From assembly GCF_014207985.1 (NCBI RefSeq), contig NZ_JACHMI010000001.1, forward strand, positions 10,337,001 to 10,401,000: DNA of 64,000 nucleotides, in the 5' to 3' direction. Origin of the DNA: Nonomuraea rubra (GTDB lineage: Bacteria > Actinomycetota > Actinomycetes > Streptosporangiales > Streptosporangiaceae). The translations under genes were made by a program, and so were the position numbers. Below are positions 62,807-64,000 of this stretch, in pieces (the stretch's first letter is position 1; the number at the start of each line of letters is the position of its first letter). The notes beneath the pieces are model-generated. The model searched no databases. It was not told the origin of the DNA and saw only the letters and a program-made list of their open reading frames with translations.

Positions 62807-63741
62807 TTCTTGCTCCGCAGCAGCCGCAGGTAGAACACCGCCACGACCAGGTTGATCAGCAGGATGATCGTCGAGACGGCGGCGCCGTAGCCCAGCTCGC
62901 CGCCCTGCAGGGCGACCTTGTACACGTGCACGGCCAGGATCTCCGACTTGCCGTCGGGGCCGCCGGCGGTGAGCAGGAACGGGGTGAAGTCGTTGAACGT
63001 CCAGAGACTGATCAGCAGCAGGTTCGTCAGGATGTGGCCTCTGATGTGCGGGAACACGACGTCCCTGAGCTGCTGCCAGCCGGAGGCGCCGGCCAGGCGG
63101 GCGCTCTCCAGGTGCGAGGGCGGCACGTTGGCGAGCGCGGCGCCGTACAACATCATCGAGAACGCGGTGCCGCGCCAGGTGTTGAACACGATGATCGACA
63201 ACATCGGGTGGTCCAGCAGCCAGGCGGTGCCGGGGATGCCGAGCAGCGCGTTGAGCGTGCCGCCGTCGCGGTCGAGCAGCGCCACCCAGAGGAACGACAC
63301 GATGGCGCTGGGCAGGATCCAGGCCAGGATGACCAGACCCTCGACCACCCGTTTGAGCGGGCCGCGCCGGTCACGCAGCAGCCACGCGATGGTGAAGCCC
63401 AGCCCCACCTGGCCGATGACGGCCGAGCCCAGCACGAACTGCACGGTCAGCCAGGTGGAGCTCCAGAACGTCGGGTTCGAGACCGCGTCGAGGAGGTTGC
63501 CGAGGCCGACGAACTGCGGCTCGGCGGCGGCGATGCCCGTCAGGCGGTAGTTCGTCAGGCCGAGGTAGAGCACCCAGAGCGCGGGGAAGACGAGGAAGGC
63601 GGCGATCAGCAGCAGGGCGGGGGCCATGAAGACCCCTGCCCGCGCCTTCCCCAGGCCCGCCGCGTCCGAGCTGTAGCGGGAGTGCTCCCTCGTGCCGCGG
63701 TCTGCCTCGGGAGCCTCAGGAGGCGATATTGCCTGCGCCAC
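62803..63741 (-). CDS. MalF-like sugar ABC permease
   Basis: A 312-residue permease. A cytoplasmic N-terminal tail of about 35 residues precedes six helices. The EAA-type loop is HLESARLAGASGWQQLRDVV, and TFNDFTPFLLTAGGP is the usual MalF block. GTG 63741 is preferred (GAGGGA 7 nt upstream); a TTG at 63756 would add five residues. The start lies within the 3' end of the binding-protein gene, so translation is coupled. Confidence 0.9.
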   Translation of the reverse strand: MAQAISPPEAPEADRGTREHSRYSSDAAGLGKARAGVFMAPALLLIAAFLVFPALWVLYLGLTNYRLTGIAAAEPQFVGLGNLLDAVSNPTFWSSTWLTVQFVLGSAVIGQVGLGFTIAWLLRDRRGPLKRVVEGLVILAWILPSAIVSFLWVALLDRDGGTLNALLGIPGTAWLLDHPMLSIIVFNTWRGTAFSMMLYGAALANVPPSHLESARLAGASGWQQLRDVVFPHIRGHILTNLLLISLWTFNDFTPFLLTAGGPDGKSEILAVHVYKVALQGGELGYGAAVSTIILLINLVVAVFYLRLLRSKK

Positions 63742-64000
63742 CGACGATTCCCTCAAGCTTCTTCTGGTAGTCGGCCGCGGCCTGGTCAGGAGCCGTGCCG
63801 CCGGCGACCGCGGCGGTGGCCTCCTGCAACGCCACCGACACCTGCGGGTAGAGCGCGACCGGCGGGCGGTAGGCCGTCACCGGCAGCACCTTCTCCGAGA
63901 TGAACGTCAGCAGCGGCTCGCCCGCCAGGATCTCCTTGTTGACGTCCGCGCGCGGAGTGATCCGGACGTTGCCGTCCTTGGTCTCCTCCTTCAGCGCCTC
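63716..64000 (-). CDS. Sugar ABC solute-binding protein, C-terminal part only
   Basis: The last 94 residues of an extracellular binding protein are visible; the 5' part lies beyond the right edge. LPVTAYRPPVALYPQVSVAL and DQAAADYQKKLEGIVG are typical of the C-terminal helices of carbohydrate-binding (UgpB/MalE-like) proteins. The gene ends 26 nt inside the MalF-like gene. Its place as first gene of the operon fits the usual binding-protein-permease-permease-ATPase order. Confidence 0.75.
   Translation of the reverse strand, partial: EALKEETKDGNVRITPRADVNKEILAGEPLLTFISEKVLPVTAYRPPVALYPQVSVALQEATAAVAGGTAPDQAAADYQKKLEGIVGGAGNIAS

Overview
The window is chromosomal DNA of a high-GC actinomycete. 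Codons end almost always in G or C, many starts are GTG, several genes look leaderless, and the content is typical of soil actinomycetes: a SARP/AfsR regulator, an F420-type LLM oxidoreductase, secreted chitinases, an FxSxx-type peptide locus and a DUF998/DedA operon. The mix suggests Streptosporangiaceae (Nonomuraea-like), but that is inference from gene content only. I see no rRNA, tRNA, insertion sequence, integrase or CRISPR array.

Layout. 1-3.5 kb (minus): an OmpR-type two-component system with a small lipoprotein and a peptidoglycan-binding efflux adaptor that runs off the left edge. 3.5-4.6 kb: an ErmE-like 23S rRNA methyltransferase preceded by a WhiB7-type promoter, a 21-codon leader peptide and a hairpin that covers the erm Shine-Dalgarno, which together form a candidate macrolide-responsive attenuator. 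4.6-7.6 kb: a GT-C-type membrane glycosyltransferase and a shortened NarG-like protein. 7.6-14.6 kb: three tandem secreted GH18 chitinases and a secreted M14 zinc carboxypeptidase. 14.6-23.8 kb: an iodotyrosine-deiodinase-like flavoprotein divergent from an Lrp regulator, a selenium-binding protein (SBP56) with a partner membrane protein, an LLM oxidoreductase, a class C beta-lactamase-like hydrolase, a LysE exporter, membrane proteins and an orphan NarL-type histidine kinase.

24.1-27.6 kb: a DedA/DMT/GT4/DUF998 membrane operon. 27.6-29.1 kb: a half-length P450-like protein coupled to an isocitrate lyase/PEP-mutase-family protein. 29.1-34.6 kb: a large SARP regulator, an MFS drug exporter and a class A beta-lactamase-like lipoprotein. 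34.7-47.9 kb: a polyamine and agmatine locus with an aldehyde dehydrogenase, a PotABCD-type importer, an FAD amine oxidase, an alpha/beta hydrolase, an Lrp regulator, a cyclase, an NCS1 permease, an agmatinase-family ureohydrolase and a PucR regulator. Together these could import polyamines or guanidino compounds and oxidise them towards GABA.

48.0-55.0 kb is the most unusual part. A 61-residue FxSxx-like peptide is translationally coupled to a HExxH peptide hydroxylase. Convergent to them lies an NB-ARC/TPR protein of the FxSxx-system type, and divergent from that is a two-gene operon of a SIR2 NADase-type protein with a STAND NTPase/TPR protein. No radical SAM maturase is present. The SIR2-STAND pair resembles a NAD-depleting immune module.

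55.0-64.0 kb (minus): a carbohydrate operon in transcription order of solute-binding protein (partial), two MalFG-type permeases, MsmK-type ATPase, PHP metallohydrolase, sugar isomerase, Gfo/Idh/MocA dehydrogenase and GH38 alpha-mannosidase, consistent with import and breakdown of a mannose-containing glycoside.
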